In this document: positions 17,827-26,425 of the stretch, piece by piece
Numbering within the stretch: the first letter of the stretch is position 1
Layout: each line of letters begins with the position of its first letter
Assembly: GCA_945861245.1 (NCBI GenBank)
Contig: CAMAUE010000004.1
Coordinates: 20,294 to 84,293, forward strand
DNA length: 64,000 nt
Source of the DNA: Singulisphaera sp. GP187
GTDB taxonomy: Bacteria > Planctomycetota > Planctomycetia > Gemmatales > Gemmataceae
Direction: 5' to 3'
Made by a program: the position numbers and the translations under genes
Notes under the pieces: model-generated
Told to the model about the DNA's origin: nothing
Databases searched by the model: none
What the model saw: the letters and a program-made list of their open reading frames with translations, nothing else

Positions 17827-19524
17827 CTATGGGGCGTGGATGCGAATCTCTTCCTCGACGGTGATCGTGTCGCGGAATTTGGGGTCGGGGATTAGGCAGG
17901 GGTGTTTGTACTGCTCGGCGGCGCCGCCGTTTCTGGCGAGGCGCTGGCGGTCCCATTGCTGCCAGGCGTGGGTCGGGATGACGAAGAGCCGCATCGGGCC
18001 AAGGCGTTGGCTATCACGTTTGCTGGCGTACTCGATGTTGACACGCGCGAGGGCATGCTCGAGAGCTTGCGTGAGCTTGGCGCCGTCGTCGCGCGAGGCG
18101 ATGTCGCCGCGTTCGACGAATAGGCCGTAGTAGGGCATCTCATCGTCCCAGCACGGGGCGACGCTGTAGGAGGTGAGGTTCAAGTTGAGGTTGCGCAGCA
18201 CTTCGGTCATCGCGCCGGTGATCTGGTATTCCGAAACCTTCTCGCCGGTGATGTTCGCGAAATGGGCGCCTTTGCTCAGAAACTCAAGAAGCGGCGTCTT
18301 GTTGAAGAAGCCGGTGCAGCGGACGACGTCGAAAATGTTGTAACGGTAGAGGCCGTAGTCGGTCGTGAGCAGGATGTAATAGGTTCGGCCTTCTTGCAGT
18401 TCGTGGGCGGCGAGGACGGTCGGGTTGGGGCTTGAGCCTTCTTCTTCGGGGATGAACTCGAAGACGTGCGAAGTGATGTCGAGAACGCCGCTGGGCGTGC
18501 CATCGCCGACGGGGATGGTCATGCGACCTTCGCTGGCGATGAGGCCGACGTCGCGGACGGGCGTGGAGCCGTAGTATTTGGGATAATGGCGGAGGTAAGC
18601 GCCGACGCTGCCGCCCATCCAGTTGCCGATCAAACAGTCCGTCGGCCAATAGTCTTTTGGATAAAGCGTGCCGGTTTGGCGCACGATCTCTTCGAGTTGG
18701 CGGGCGCGGTCAGGGTTGGCCTTGGCGATCCGACTCTGGACGGCGGCGCGGATTTCGGGTGCGATGTCGAACTTTGTCGAGAGCGTACCGTCGTGGATGT
18801 CGCGGATCAGCGTTTCCTTTTCCTGATCGCCGCCGCGGGCCATGTTGACGAGTGTGCTCGGGTTGGCGGCGATAATCATGCCGACTTTTCGTGGCACGCT
18901 CAGGCGCAGTGCGAGGTAGTTCTTCGCCGCTGCGTCTTTGATCGTGCCGACGATCGCGGGAACGCAATAGATTCGGCGGATGATCCACATTTGCATCTGG
19001 GCAGTGAGCCCAGTGACGGCGCCGCACGGGACGCCGGCATCGGTGTGAAATTCCTGCCAATCGCCGGAGAGTTGCACGATCGGCCTCAGGCGGACTTCGG
19101 GGTGATCGCGATAGACCTTGAGGCCCCAGATGTTCCAACCACGCTTGTAGTCGGCGAGGTACTGGTCGGTGACGGGGATGAACTTGCGTGTCGCCGTCGT
19201 GCCGCTGGTCATGGCGAACATGTGGATTTTCGCGTCGGCGAGGAGGGCGTTGGTCTCGCCCTGGATGACGCGTTTCATGTACGGTTCGACATAGTCATAC
19301 CCGCGCACGGGGATGGTATTGCGAAAATCGTCGAGAGTGAGCATCGAGGAGAAGCGATGGTCCTTGCCGAAGGCTGTACCAGCGTGATGGCGAAGGATGC
19401 GTTGGAGCAGGGCTGCCTGCGTAGCGACGGGATCATGCGTGGCGGCCTCGAAGGCGGCGAGGCGGCGGCGGATGGGTATCGCAGCGATTTTGACAATCAG
19501 ATTTCGAAGGAGCCAATTGAGCAT
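17827..19524 (-). CDS. GH3 (auxin-responsive promoter) family acyl-adenylating enzyme
   Basis: MLNWLLRNLIVKIAAIPIRRRLAAFE..., KIHMFAMTSGTTATRKFIPVT, GRTYYILLTTDYGLYRYNIFDVVRCTGF, GEKVSEYQITGAM. Confidence 0.85.
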   Translation of the reverse strand: MLNWLLRNLIVKIAAIPIRRRLAAFEAATHDPVATQAALLQRILRHHAGTAFGKDHRFSSMLTLDDFRNTIPVRGYDYVEPYMKRVIQGETNALLADAKIHMFAMTSGTTATRKFIPVTDQYLADYKRGWNIWGLKVYRDHPEVRLRPIVQLSGDWQEFHTDAGVPCGAVTGLTAQMQMWIIRRIYCVPAIVGTIKDAAAKNYLALRLSVPRKVGMIIAANPSTLVNMARGGDQEKETLIRDIHDGTLSTKFDIAPEIRAAVQSRIAKANPDRARQLEEIVRQTGTLYPKDYWPTDCLIGNWMGGSVGAYLRHYPKYYGSTPVRDVGLIASEGRMTIPVGDGTPSGVLDITSHVFEFIPEEEGSSPNPTVLAAHELQEGRTYYILLTTDYGLYRYNIFDVVRCTGFFNKTPLLEFLSKGAHFANITGEKVSEYQITGAMTEVLRNLNLNLTSYSVAPCWDDEMPYYGLFVERGDIASRDDGAKLTQALEHALARVNIEYASKRDSQRLGPMRLFVIPTHAWQQWDRQRLARNGGAAEQYKHPCLIPDPKFRDTITVEEEIRIHAP

Positions 19525-19542
19525 GAATGGTGATCCTGCAAC

Positions 19543-19814
19543 CAAGCCCAGGGGTGAGGTACTCCAAACCCCATAGGCACCAACTTAAGGAATCAGTGTC
19601 AGAAAAACGCAGACTAACCACAGAGGCACAGAGGACACAGAGAAAATGCGCGGAATAATGACTTGGAATTCTTACGATTCTGCGTGCCTTCTTCTTCTCC
19701 CATTCTTCGTATTTTCTAAGTGTCCTCTGTGCCTCTGTGGTTCAAATTTGATTGCCTGGCCTGAGTTCCCTAAGTTGATGCCTATGGGGTTTGGAGTACC
19801 TCATCCCTGGGCTT
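19543..19814. repeat. nested long inverted repeat, 272 bp
   Basis: Outer arms AAGCCCAGGGGTGAGGTACTCCAAACCCCATAGGCACCAACTTAAGGAA (19543-19592) and TTCCCTAAGTTGATGCCTATGGGGTTTGGAGTACCTCATCCCTGGGCTT (19766-19814); inner arms AACCACAGAGGCACAGAGGACAC / GTGTCCTCTGTGCCTCTGTGGTT. Confidence 0.9.
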
Positions 19815-19851
19815 GCCGAACCCATTCCACAATAGTACGGAGCCGGTGATC

Positions 19852-20814
19852 CTAAACGGCGCCTGTCAGATGTTTATCAAAAAACTCAAGCACCCGGCGT
19901 TTGTATTCATCGGCGGCGAGATGAATCGCCTGGTTGTGTTTGGCCTTTTCGACGAGCCAAAATTCCTTTGGGTCTTTCGCCAAGGCAAAGAGCTTTTTGG
20001 CCATATCGGGTTTGATATAGTTGTCGCCGCCGCCGTGAATCATTAACAGCGGCCTTGGGCAAAGCTTCCGCATAAACGGTTCCAGGTTTACGTACTTACA
20101 CCCGCGTTCGCGTTCGACTCGCCGAATTACCAGCCGCAGCACGTGTCGAAGGTACCAGGTTGGAATATATCGGATGGCAAACGGAATCTTGGTGTAGATC
20201 ATCACGAACTGATACATGTAGGGCACGACGGTAGTGTCGACAGCGAAGACGCCATCGACGACACAGCAGCGAATGAACTCATCGCCCGCCGCAGCTATGA
20301 GTCCGGCGCTGCCGCCTTTGCTCAGGCCGAACAGCCCTACACCAGGCTCGCCTTTATCCGGCCTCGTTTTTAGATACGCCAAAGCGGTCTGATAGTCGGT
20401 GATTTCAAACTCAGTGACCCATTGCAACGGTTGGTAGCCGTCCTTGGCGACACTTGAACCTTGGCCACGCGGCTCGAAGGTGAAGATGTCATAGCCCGCC
20501 TCGAGCAGAAACTCCGTGTACGGCCCACACGACCATTTCGTTGAGCCGAACTCTAGCCCGAACATTATCACACCCTTGCGTGGTTGCTTGGTGTGCAGGT
20601 AACAGGCGTTGAGTTTCAAACCATCTGGCGTGGTCAGCGTGATCTCCTCGGCGTCCGGAATCGGCTTGCCGAATGGGACCATGAAGAGAGGCTTCTCCTG
20701 AAAGATACGCATCACGACGCTGAGGTAATTTCGCCGCACGTGCATGTGGAAAGTTAGCAGCGCAATTACAGGAATCGCTGATAGGACGGCCAAACTGATC
20801 CAAAGCCATTCCAC
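19852..20814 (-). CDS. alpha/beta hydrolase
   Basis: GxSxG-like nucleophile elbow VGLFGLSKGGSAGL, RPLLMIHGGGDNYIKPDMAKKLF, FTFEPRGQGSS. Confidence 0.85.
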   Translation of the reverse strand: MEWLWISLAVLSAIPVIALLTFHMHVRRNYLSVVMRIFQEKPLFMVPFGKPIPDAEEITLTTPDGLKLNACYLHTKQPRKGVIMFGLEFGSTKWSCGPYTEFLLEAGYDIFTFEPRGQGSSVAKDGYQPLQWVTEFEITDYQTALAYLKTRPDKGEPGVGLFGLSKGGSAGLIAAAGDEFIRCCVVDGVFAVDTTVVPYMYQFVMIYTKIPFAIRYIPTWYLRHVLRLVIRRVERERGCKYVNLEPFMRKLCPRPLLMIHGGGDNYIKPDMAKKLFALAKDPKEFWLVEKAKHNQAIHLAADEYKRRVLEFFDKHLTGAV

Positions 20815-20907
20815 GCGTTATTCCCTGGACTTCGCCGTCCGTATCGATATCTCACGGCGTAAGATTTCAATCTTGATGCCTTCGATAATGACCGTTTGTA
20901 GTGATGT

Positions 20908-22200
20908 CTATTCGATGAATCGACTGACCACGAGCGAAACGTTCTGGCCACCGAACCCGAAGCTATTGCTGAGCACGTGATCGACTTTTTTCTCGCGGGC
21001 CACGTTGGGCACATAATCGAGATCGCATTCGGGATCGGGCGTTTCGTAGTTGATCGTCGGCACTAACACGCCGCGCAATATCGTCATTACCGACGTAATT
21101 AACTCGACCGCGCCAGCCGCGGCGATCAGGTGGCCAAGCATGCTCTTGCTGCTGCTTACGGGAACCTTGTACGCCTGTGGTCCGAATACCGTCTTGATGC
21201 CGAGAGTTTCGACGCGATCATTGACCTGCGTACTCGTGCCATGCGCGTTGATGTAGCCGATGGCTTCCGGCGTCAGTCGCGCGTCATCCAGCGATCCTTG
21301 AATGCAGGCGATGGCGCCGCGTCCGTTGGGATGGCTGTCAGTCAAACGGAAGGCGTCGCAGGTTGAACCGTAACCCGACATCTCGGCGTAGATACGCGCA
21401 CCGCGTTTTTTGGCGTGTTCGAGTTCTTCGAGGATAACTATGCCGGCGCCTTCGCCGATGACGAAACCGGATCGATTCAAATCGAACGGTTTCGACGCTT
21501 TCCGCGGATGTCGGTTTTCCGTGCAAAGCGCAGTAAGCAGGTTGAATCCGGTGATACCGAAAGGATGGATCATGCTATGCGATCCGCCCGAAACCATGAT
21601 GTCGGCCTCGCCGTGACGGATCATCTCGGTCGCTTCGCCGATCGCCTGACTGCTGGCGGCGCAGGCGGTGAGGCAGTTGTAGTTCGGCCCTTCGAGATCG
21701 AAATAATCGGCCAAATGGCCGGGCGTCGTGTGCATCTCTTGTTCGTATTCGTGGGCGGCGGTGAAACGGTTGATGCCGCGGCGGATGAACTCGCTCGGAT
21801 CGACCGTCATCGTTTCAGGGACATAGGCAGCGGACATCAACTCGGTCATGATCGACCAATCCTGGATGCCTTCGCCGGAACCGAGATATACGCCGAAACG
21901 CGTGCGATCGACTTTCATGTTGTCGAGTAAGCCAGCGTCCGAAATCGCTTGTTGAGTGGCCGCAGCTGCGAAGCGTGCATTTGGTCCAGCGTTCTGCCAG
22001 CGACTGGGATCCTTCACAAACGCTCCCAGGTCGAATCCTTTCAACTCCGAGGCAAACTTCGTCGGAAACGTGCCGGCGTCGAAGTGTTTGATGAAATCCA
22101 CTCCGCTCTGGCCCGCGACCTGGTTCTCGTAGAGTTCCTTGACGCTATAGCCCAACGGCGTCACAGCACCCATTCCAGTTATCACGACGCGTTTTCTCAT
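20908..22200 (-). CDS. beta-ketoacyl-ACP synthase (KS-alpha type, complete C-H-H triad)
   Basis: MRKRVVITGMGAVTPLG; CLTACAASSQAIGEA (Cys), INAHGTSTQVND (His), SSKSMLGHLIAAAG (His), SNSFGFGGQN. Confidence 0.93.
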   Translation of the reverse strand: MRKRVVITGMGAVTPLGYSVKELYENQVAGQSGVDFIKHFDAGTFPTKFASELKGFDLGAFVKDPSRWQNAGPNARFAAAATQQAISDAGLLDNMKVDRTRFGVYLGSGEGIQDWSIMTELMSAAYVPETMTVDPSEFIRRGINRFTAAHEYEQEMHTTPGHLADYFDLEGPNYNCLTACAASSQAIGEATEMIRHGEADIMVSGGSHSMIHPFGITGFNLLTALCTENRHPRKASKPFDLNRSGFVIGEGAGIVILEELEHAKKRGARIYAEMSGYGSTCDAFRLTDSHPNGRGAIACIQGSLDDARLTPEAIGYINAHGTSTQVNDRVETLGIKTVFGPQAYKVPVSSSKSMLGHLIAAAGAVELITSVMTILRGVLVPTINYETPDPECDLDYVPNVAREKKVDHVLSNSFGFGGQNVSLVVSRFIE

Positions 22201-22264
22201 GATCTCATGCACCTCGACCGTTTAGATCGCGCTCGCCAAAGGCGATCGGCTAAACAAATTAGGA

Positions 22265-23536
22265 TCACCACTTTCGGCAAACGACGGCGGCGCATTGGCC
22301 CATGTCGGTGAAGCCGATCTTGATGAAATACGGTTTCGCAATTGGCCTCGCCTCGGACGTAACATTCACCGGGCAGGCGGGGTCGGGCTCAGCGAAGTTG
22401 AGCGTGCCGGGCAGCACCCCATGTTTCATCGCGAGCAGGCTGCCTGCCAACTCGGCGACGCCGGAACCGGCGCTGAGATGACCGAAGTTCGGTTTGATCG
22501 ACCAGACGGTCGTGCCCATGCCGAAGATTTCGTTGATGGCGAGGGCCTCGAAAGCGTCAAGTTTGATCGAGCCAAGGCCATGGGCATTGACATGATCGAT
22601 GTCCGCCGGCGAGACCTTCGCCTGGGCCAGGGCGATGCGCATTGCGCGAGCCAGTCCCTTGCCGGTCAGCCCGCGATCGAATGCCGAGCCAAACCCCATG
22701 ACTTCGGCGTAAATATGGGCGCCGCGGCGTTGGGCGTGTTCGAGTTCCTCGACGACGACGACACCGCTGCCTTCGGCGAGGGCCAGACCATTGCGTCGGC
22801 GATCAAACGGTTTCACTGCCGTGCCGGGAGAGTCATTGTCGCGTGACAGCTGTCCGAACAGGGTCTGACGAACCATGCTCATAGGCGTGATCTTGCTATC
22901 GGCGCCGCCGGCGAGCATGAAGTCGGCCTGGTTGCGTTCGATAATGCGCACCGATTCGCCCAGCGCGAGCAGACTGGCGACTTCGCTTTCGGTGATTGAA
23001 TTGTTCGGGCCTTGCGCGTTGTGCAGAATCGCGACATGGCACGCCAACATGTTCGGCAAATACTTGAGCATCCAGAGCGGGGGAATGCTGCCGATGCCTT
23101 TTTCGCCCCAGACGCGCGGGTCGGTCGGGTGGGCGTTCGCCTCGGTGCTGATGTGCGACGCCGGGCCGAGTTCGTCGAGTTCCGACGGGATAAGCCCAGC
23201 GCCATACTCGACGCCGAACCGCGTGGGATCCAGTTTTTGCTTGTCGACTTTAGATTCGGCGATTGCGATATTAGCTGCGGCGACAGCGAACTGAATCGTG
23301 CGTGACATGACACGAATCTGTTTGCGCTCTTCCTTACCGACGAGGTATTTTTTGACGTCGAAATTGAGAACTTCGCCGGCAAAATGCGTAGACAGGGGTG
23401 ATGGGTCAAATGCCTGAATTCGTCGGATCCCGGTCTGCCCTTCGGACAAGGCGGTCCAGAACGAAGCGGCGTCGAGTCCAATTGGAGACACGACGCCAAT
23501 ACCGGTCAGCACAACGCGACGGTTCGCAACAGACAT
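22265..23536 (-). CDS. beta-ketoacyl synthase homologue lacking the catalytic Cys (chain-length-factor / KS-beta-like)
   Basis: MSVANRRVVLTGIGVVSPIGLDAASFW; active-site stretch reads GPNNSITESEVASLLALGES in place of TACAASSQA; the two His are kept (VNAHGLGS, KPNFGHLSAG). Confidence 0.88.
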   Translation of the reverse strand: MSVANRRVVLTGIGVVSPIGLDAASFWTALSEGQTGIRRIQAFDPSPLSTHFAGEVLNFDVKKYLVGKEERKQIRVMSRTIQFAVAAANIAIAESKVDKQKLDPTRFGVEYGAGLIPSELDELGPASHISTEANAHPTDPRVWGEKGIGSIPPLWMLKYLPNMLACHVAILHNAQGPNNSITESEVASLLALGESVRIIERNQADFMLAGGADSKITPMSMVRQTLFGQLSRDNDSPGTAVKPFDRRRNGLALAEGSGVVVVEELEHAQRRGAHIYAEVMGFGSAFDRGLTGKGLARAMRIALAQAKVSPADIDHVNAHGLGSIKLDAFEALAINEIFGMGTTVWSIKPNFGHLSAGSGVAELAGSLLAMKHGVLPGTLNFAEPDPACPVNVTSEARPIAKPYFIKIGFTDMGQCAAVVCRKW

Positions 23537-23600
23537 GGCACACCCAAACAACAGATTCCGAGCCGTCGGCTCTTCGGTGAGGATCGATCGCTCGATCCAT

Positions 23601-24122
23601 TTAGGTTGCGCTGTCCGTGCGCTGGGCCGCTACCTTGGCCAGGCCCAACAGATGTTTCAGTTCGCCACTGAACACGAAGTTGAGGTCGCCGAACAACTGC
23701 TGGGATCGCGACTTATCCAGATGAGCGAAAAATATCTCTGCTTCCGCCATTGGCGGATTCGCCGGCTCGCCGATACTTTGGCCCGGCGCCAGCGTGTACA
23801 CTTTACCGACGATCGATGCGCCTTCAGGCCGAAGCGTCACGATCTCGGTGTCGTAGAGCAGCGTCTCGCCGGCCAACGCCTCGCGATGAAACTTCGCGGA
23901 GGTGATCTTGGCGAGGACGACTTTTTCCTTGAAGTCGTTAGCCTCACCGACGAGAATTCCGCCGGTTTGGGCGAGCCCTTCAAGGATAAAGCAGGCCGGC
24001 ATGATCGGATAGCCGGGCAGGTGCTGCTGAAAGTAATCCTCAGCCAGGCTTAGTTTCTTGACTGCGCGTGCCGATTTGCCTCGCTCGAACTTGACAAATC
24101 GGTCGATCCAAATCCAACGCAT
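23601..24122 (-). CDS. FabZ-like 3-hydroxyacyl-ACP dehydratase
   Basis: Hot-dog motif QHLPGYPIMPACFILEGLAQTGG with His and Glu catalytic positions present. Confidence 0.85.
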   Translation of the reverse strand: MRWIWIDRFVKFERGKSARAVKKLSLAEDYFQQHLPGYPIMPACFILEGLAQTGGILVGEANDFKEKVVLAKITSAKFHREALAGETLLYDTEIVTLRPEGASIVGKVYTLAPGQSIGEPANPPMAEAEIFFAHLDKSRSQQLFGDLNFVFSGELKHLLGLAKVAAQRTDSAT

Positions 24123-24137
24123 GACAGCCTCTTCCCG

Positions 24138-24218
24138 GTTTAGCCGCTCGCCTTTGGCGAGCGCGGGCAGGTCGTGAATGACACCCAGATCGCGCTCGCC
24201 AAAGGCGAGCGGCTAAAC
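24138..24218. repeat. palindrome GTTTAGCCGCTCGCCTTTGGCGAGCGCG / CGCGCTCGCCAAAGGCGAGCGGCTAAAC
   Basis: 28 bp perfect arms at 24138-24165 and 24191-24218. Confidence 0.95.
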
Positions 24219-24225
24219 AGGACGA

Positions 24226-24621
24226 TTACGCCTTCGAGCCAAGTTTGCCTTCGATGTACTTCGCAATCATATCGACCGTGAAGAGGTCGCTAATCGCCGT
24301 CATATCGGGGTTCCGCTCGAACTTGCCGATGTCGGCGAACGGCATTTTTTCACGCAGCTCTTTCAAGCCCTTCTCCGTCACTTTGCCATTCAGGACGAAC
24401 TCCGGGTCGCCCTGGAAGATCGATTCGGGGAACAGCTCGTTGCGGGGAATCTTGATGCCGAATTCGCGCTCGAGGCGGAAGACGATGTCGAGGAAATCGA
24501 TCGATTCCGCGCCGAGGTCGCCCTGCAACGTCGAGGTGGGTTGAATTTCATCATGATCCACGTTCAATGCTTCAACGAGCGTGGCAGATACTTTCTTGAA
24601 AATCTCGGCTTGAGTCGGCAT
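24226..24621 (-). CDS. acyl carrier protein (long, 131 aa)
   Basis: EIFKKVSATLVEALNVDHDEIQPTSTLQGDLGAESIDFLDIVFRLEREFGIKI with phosphopantetheine Ser in GAES-I. Confidence 0.9.
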   Translation of the reverse strand: MPTQAEIFKKVSATLVEALNVDHDEIQPTSTLQGDLGAESIDFLDIVFRLEREFGIKIPRNELFPESIFQGDPEFVLNGKVTEKGLKELREKMPFADIGKFERNPDMTAISDLFTVDMIAKYIEGKLGSKA

Positions 24622-24703
24622 GATTAAAACCTCCTAAAATAGAAAGACAGCACCTACGTTATTGTTTCGCACCCGCCTACCAAGACGAGCGCGTTTCTTA
24701 CCT

Positions 24704-25462
24704 TTACATCGCCACGGCACCGAGGCTCAGCCCGCCATCGACTTTGATGATCTGGCCGGTAATATATCCCGAATCCGCGCTGGCGAGAAAGACGGCGACT
24801 TTTGCAATGTCCTCGGCCTGACCGAGCCGTTTCATCGGGATCATTTTCTTGATCAGGTCGCCCGCTTTATTGCGAATATTTTCCGTCATGTCGGTTTCAA
24901 TGAATCCCGGCGCAATTGCGTTGACGGTCACGCCGCGACCAGCCAACTCAACCGCCAAGGCACGCGTGAACGAATTCACGGCTCCCTTGCTGGCTGCGTA
25001 GTTCGTTTGACCCGGATTCGAGTTATCGGCGGCGACGCTCGAAATATTGATGATCCGGCCCTTGCGTTGCCTGGCCAACTTCATCGCCACGGCGTGACAG
25101 AAGTTGAACACGCCGCCCAAATTCGTTTGGATGACGGTGTTCCATTCTTCCAGCTTCATGCCAACGAACAGCCCGTCGCGGATCACGCCGGCATTATTCA
25201 GCAGGATGTTGACCAGCCCGAGATCCTTTTCAATCGCTTCGACGACTTTTTCCGCATCGTCGAAATTCGTGACATCACACTGAAACGCTTTGGCGATTCC
25301 GCCCGCCTGCGCAACCTCCGCAACCAGGCTGTCCGCAGCGGCCTGATTGCCTTTGTAAATGAACGCAACTTTAGCGCCCTCAGCTGCGAAGGCTTTGACG
25401 ATGCCCCGCCCGATGCCTCGGCTCCCGCCGGTCACGATTGCAACTTGATCCTTCAATCGCAT
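24704..25462 (-). CDS. 3-oxoacyl-ACP reductase (FabG-like SDR)
   Basis: MRLKDQVAIVTGGSRGIGRGIV, NNAG, NISSVAADNSNPGQTNYAASKGAV, NAIAPGFIETDM. Confidence 0.92.
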   Translation of the reverse strand: MRLKDQVAIVTGGSRGIGRGIVKAFAAEGAKVAFIYKGNQAAADSLVAEVAQAGGIAKAFQCDVTNFDDAEKVVEAIEKDLGLVNILLNNAGVIRDGLFVGMKLEEWNTVIQTNLGGVFNFCHAVAMKLARQRKGRIINISSVAADNSNPGQTNYAASKGAVNSFTRALAVELAGRGVTVNAIAPGFIETDMTENIRNKAGDLIKKMIPMKRLGQAEDIAKVAVFLASADSGYITGQIIKVDGGLSLGAVAM

Positions 25463-25484
25463 GTTCGTTCGTCCCTTATGAGTT

Positions 25485-25979
25485 TCACGATTGTCCGAAA
25501 TCCAATTCGCCTCGCAACACACGATAGTGGCTGCGCAGATCGGCGATTATCTTGTCATCCACACTTTGCAGCGTGGGATTGCGATCTCTGAGGTTGTAGC
25601 GCCCTACCGTGAACTTTGCCGACACGGTGGAACTCCCGTCCATCTCGGCTTTGCCTTTGAAGACGGCGAGCGGGTTTTCCGGGCTATAGTCAGCGACCTC
25701 GACAGTGATCGTCATGCTGTTGCCCGGCTGCATGAAGTTGCCATACTTCACGTTGCGAGCGTCACGTAACACGATCACGCTGTACTTGAAGTCTTCCAAC
25801 GCCCGAAGCAACCAGGCGGAACCTTCGACCAGCGTTTGCAACATCAACACGCCCGGCATCACCGGGAAAGTTGGAAAGTGGTCCGCGAGGTACTCTTCCG
25901 CCAGGGTGAGGTTCTTCACCATGCGAATCCGTTTGCCTGGCTCCAAGTCCAGGATGCGATCAATAAGATGGAAACGCAT
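25485..25979 (-). CDS. FabZ/hot-dog dehydratase-like protein with Gln at the usual catalytic Glu position
   Basis: MRFHLIDRILDLEPGKRIRMVKNLTLAEEYLADHFPTFPVMPGVLMLQTLVEGSAW; His kept, Glu of LxxE replaced by Gln. Confidence 0.85.
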   Translation of the reverse strand: MRFHLIDRILDLEPGKRIRMVKNLTLAEEYLADHFPTFPVMPGVLMLQTLVEGSAWLLRALEDFKYSVIVLRDARNVKYGNFMQPGNSMTITVEVADYSPENPLAVFKGKAEMDGSSTVSAKFTVGRYNLRDRNPTLQSVDDKIIADLRSHYRVLRGELDFGQS

Positions 25980-26425
25980 AGCACCCGAATCCGAACCCTA
26001 AAGCATGAATGTCCAACGACTTTCGCTGAAACTTCGACAGAAGGAAAAGTATAGCGGGCCGACAACCCGTCGGCAACCCCGAAACGCTCTTCACCACAGT
26101 CCCGCGTCGAAACGCACCATCGTTTATTCTTCGTTGATCGGTTGAATCGGTGCGACACATCAATATTTCCCGATTAGCTACCTTTTCGCAAATCGGAATA
26201 GGCGAAAAAACGAGAATAGCTGTCAGAATCATTACAATTTTCCACGATGTGCCAATTGTTCGGGGGATTCCCTCAAGTTCATGCGAAAGGCGTCATGGAT
26301 TACCCAATATCGCCAAGATGCTCTTGACGGATTGAACGCGACCGACAAAAGTCGCCATCAATTACCGTAGGCGCCACGCCCCCCAGGCTGTGATTTTTGA
26401 CTTTCGGAAAAAGCTGGAAAGGATA

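Noticed and set aside
18466-19533. 355 aa plus-strand ORF
   Set aside because: Antisense to the GH3 gene; composition-driven.
24662-25591. 309 aa plus-strand ORF
   Set aside because: Antisense to fabG-like gene.
20908-25979. Simple annotation of the six genes as housekeeping fatty-acid synthesis
   Set aside because: The Cys-less KS, the Gln-substituted dehydratase, the long ACP and the absence of fabD/fabH/fabI argue against it, though it cannot be excluded without the rest of the genome.
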